Origin: CAVSMC01 sp963798655
GTDB taxonomy: Bacteria; Pseudomonadota; Gammaproteobacteria; Burkholderiales; Casimicrobiaceae
DNA: 64,000 bases
Direction of reading: 5' to 3'
Assembly (NCBI GenBank): GCA_963798655.1
Contig: CAWCUH010000012.1
Location: 310,001 to 374,000, forward strand
The notes below the pieces were generated by a model. That model saw only the letters and a list, made by a program, of their open reading frames with translations, was not told the DNA's origin and searched no databases. Position 1 is the first letter of the stretch; each line of letters begins with the position of its first letter. The position numbers and the translations under genes are program-made. Shown here one piece after another: positions 62,975 through 64,000 of this stretch.

Positions 62975-64000
62975 ATGACCGCAACATCCGCCTCCGTCGC
63001 TCCATCGCATGCCGATCCATCCGCTCCGGCCACCGAGCGCGATCTCGCCAATGCCATCCGCGCACTCGCGATGGATGCCGTCGAAGCGGCGAAGAGCGGC
63101 CATCCCGGCATGCCGATGGGCATGGCGGAAATCGCGGTTGCGCTGTGGCGCCGGCATCTGCGGCACAACCCGGCGAACCCGCATTGGCCCGACCGCGATC
63201 GCTTCGTCGTGAGCAACGGCCACGGGTCGATGCTGCTGTACGCGCTGCTGCATCTGACCGGCTACGAGCTCTCGATCGACGAGTTGAAGCATTTCCGCCA
63301 GATCCACTCGAAGACGCCCGGCCATCCCGAAGTCGGCGTCACGCCCGGCGTCGAGACGACGACGGGACCGCTCGGGCAGGGTCTCGCGAACGCCGTCGGC
63401 ATGGCGCTCGCCGAGCGGTTGCTCGCGGCGCAATTCAACCGCGACGGCCACGCGATCGTCGATCACCGCACGTACGTCACCGTCGGCGACGGGTGCCTGA
63501 TGGAAGGCATCTCGCACGAAGCGTGCTCGCTCGCCGGCACGCTCGGGCTCTCGAAGCTCGTCGTGCTCTACGACGACAACGGCATCTCGATCGATGGCGA
63601 GGTGAAGAACTGGTTCACCGACGACACGCCGCGTCGCTTCGAGGCGTACGGCTGGAACGTGATCCGCAACGTCGACGGGCACGATGTCGACGCGGTCGAC
63701 GCGGCGATCGTTGCCGCGAAGCGTGCCGATCGCCCGACGCTCATCTGCTGCAAGACGACGATCGCCCGAGGCGCACCGACGAAAGCCGGCACGTCGGAAG
63801 CGCACGGCGCCGCGCTCGGCGACAAGGAAGTCGCCGCGACGCGCGCGGCGATCGGCTGGAACCATCCGCCGTTCGAGATTCCCGCCAACGTCTACGCCGG
63901 CTGGAATGCGCGCGCGCACGGCGCGGCGCTCGAAAGCGACTGGAACGCGCGCTTCGCCGGTTACCGCGAGGCGCATCCCGATCTCGCGGCCGAGTTCGAG
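62975..64000 (+). CDS. tkt: transketolase, N-terminal part
   Basis: The frame is open from the ATG at 62975 to the window end (342 codons, no stop). The thiamine diphosphate domain is clear: AAKSGHPGMPMGMAEIAVAL, SNGHGSMLLYALLHLTGY, TGPLGQGLANAVGMA, and the ThDP signature GDGCLMEGISHEACSLAG...YDDNGISIDG. Transketolase moves two-carbon units in the pentose phosphate pathway. A polar, Ala/Ser/Pro-rich leader of about 20 residues precedes the conserved start. Confidence 0.96.
   Translation, partial: MTATSASVAPSHADPSAPATERDLANAIRALAMDAVEAAKSGHPGMPMGMAEIAVALWRRHLRHNPANPHWPDRDRFVVSNGHGSMLLYALLHLTGYELSIDELKHFRQIHSKTPGHPEVGVTPGVETTTGPLGQGLANAVGMALAERLLAAQFNRDGHAIVDHRTYVTVGDGCLMEGISHEACSLAGTLGLSKLVVLYDDNGISIDGEVKNWFTDDTPRRFEAYGWNVIRNVDGHDVDAVDAAIVAAKRADRPTLICCKTTIARGAPTKAGTSEAHGAALGDKEVAATRAAIGWNHPPFEIPANVYAGWNARAHGAALESDWNARFAGYREAHPDLAAEFE

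Overview
The window is GC-rich bacterial chromosome and reads as a betaproteobacterium of the order Burkholderiales or a close relative. The evidence is gene content and order: divergent argH and algZR-type genes, a rplM-rpsI-argC-bactofilin-erpA-anmK-M23 peptidase-tyrS block, a tRNA-Pro/Arg/His cluster, paired single-domain Crp/Fnr-like regulators and a soxYZAXB cluster. No species can be named from sequence alone.

Layout. 1-12.2 kb is an accessory envelope and stress region. It holds a ClsC-like lipoprotein, a FecR/DUF6600 protein, GlsB, an AI-2E transporter, a beta/gamma-crystallin plus glycine-zipper protein, several very small proteins, two Crp/Fnr-like regulators and a VIT-family transporter; a short palindrome recurs near some of these genes. 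12.4-15.2 kb is a three-gene gtr-type glycosylation operon with a 12-G run in its first gene and a frameshift in its last. 15.5-16.3 kb has a decayed toxin-antitoxin pair beside three tRNA genes. 16.3-29 kb is mostly housekeeping: copZ-copA, lysS, prfB with its programmed frameshift, an iorAB-type oxidoreductase with a broken large subunit, nudC, a Gfo/Idh oxidoreductase, a TPR protein, two cyclophilins and lpxH. 29-31.4 kb contains gene remnants (TerC, GrpB), a hydrolase and an IPTL-CTERM-like exported protein.

The most unusual part is 31.4-35.4 kb. A PLP-dependent sulfur-amino-acid enzyme has a leader with a promoter, an intrinsic terminator and what reads as a SAM-II riboswitch once the two flanks are joined. 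A 2.6-kb group II intron, in the same orientation, sits inside the aptamer and splits one pseudoknot strand. Its reverse transcriptase ORF is frameshifted.

35.4-47.5 kb carries a flavin disulfide reductase, a Rep/UvrD helicase, apaH, plsC, a SlyB-like lipoprotein, a PfkB sugar kinase, an AlgZ/AlgR-type two-component pair, argH with two downstream genes, and OsmC. A candidate small RNA with anti-Shine-Dalgarno loops lies just upstream of rplM-rpsI (47.6-48.7 kb). argC, DUF6776, bactofilin, erpA, anmK, an M23 peptidase and tyrS follow. 55.4-60.1 kb encodes thiosulfate oxidation (soxYZAXB plus a GlcG/HbpS-family protein). The window ends with an exported dioxygenase-like protein, speD-speE and the start of transketolase.

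Three long inverted repeats, two of them sharing a core sequence, sit between convergent genes and contain or adjoin their stop codons. At least four apparent single-base frameshifts (gtrC-like gene, iorB twice, intron ORF) all have the same +1 sense. That may mean sequencing error rather than gene decay, and the affected genes should be read with that in mind.
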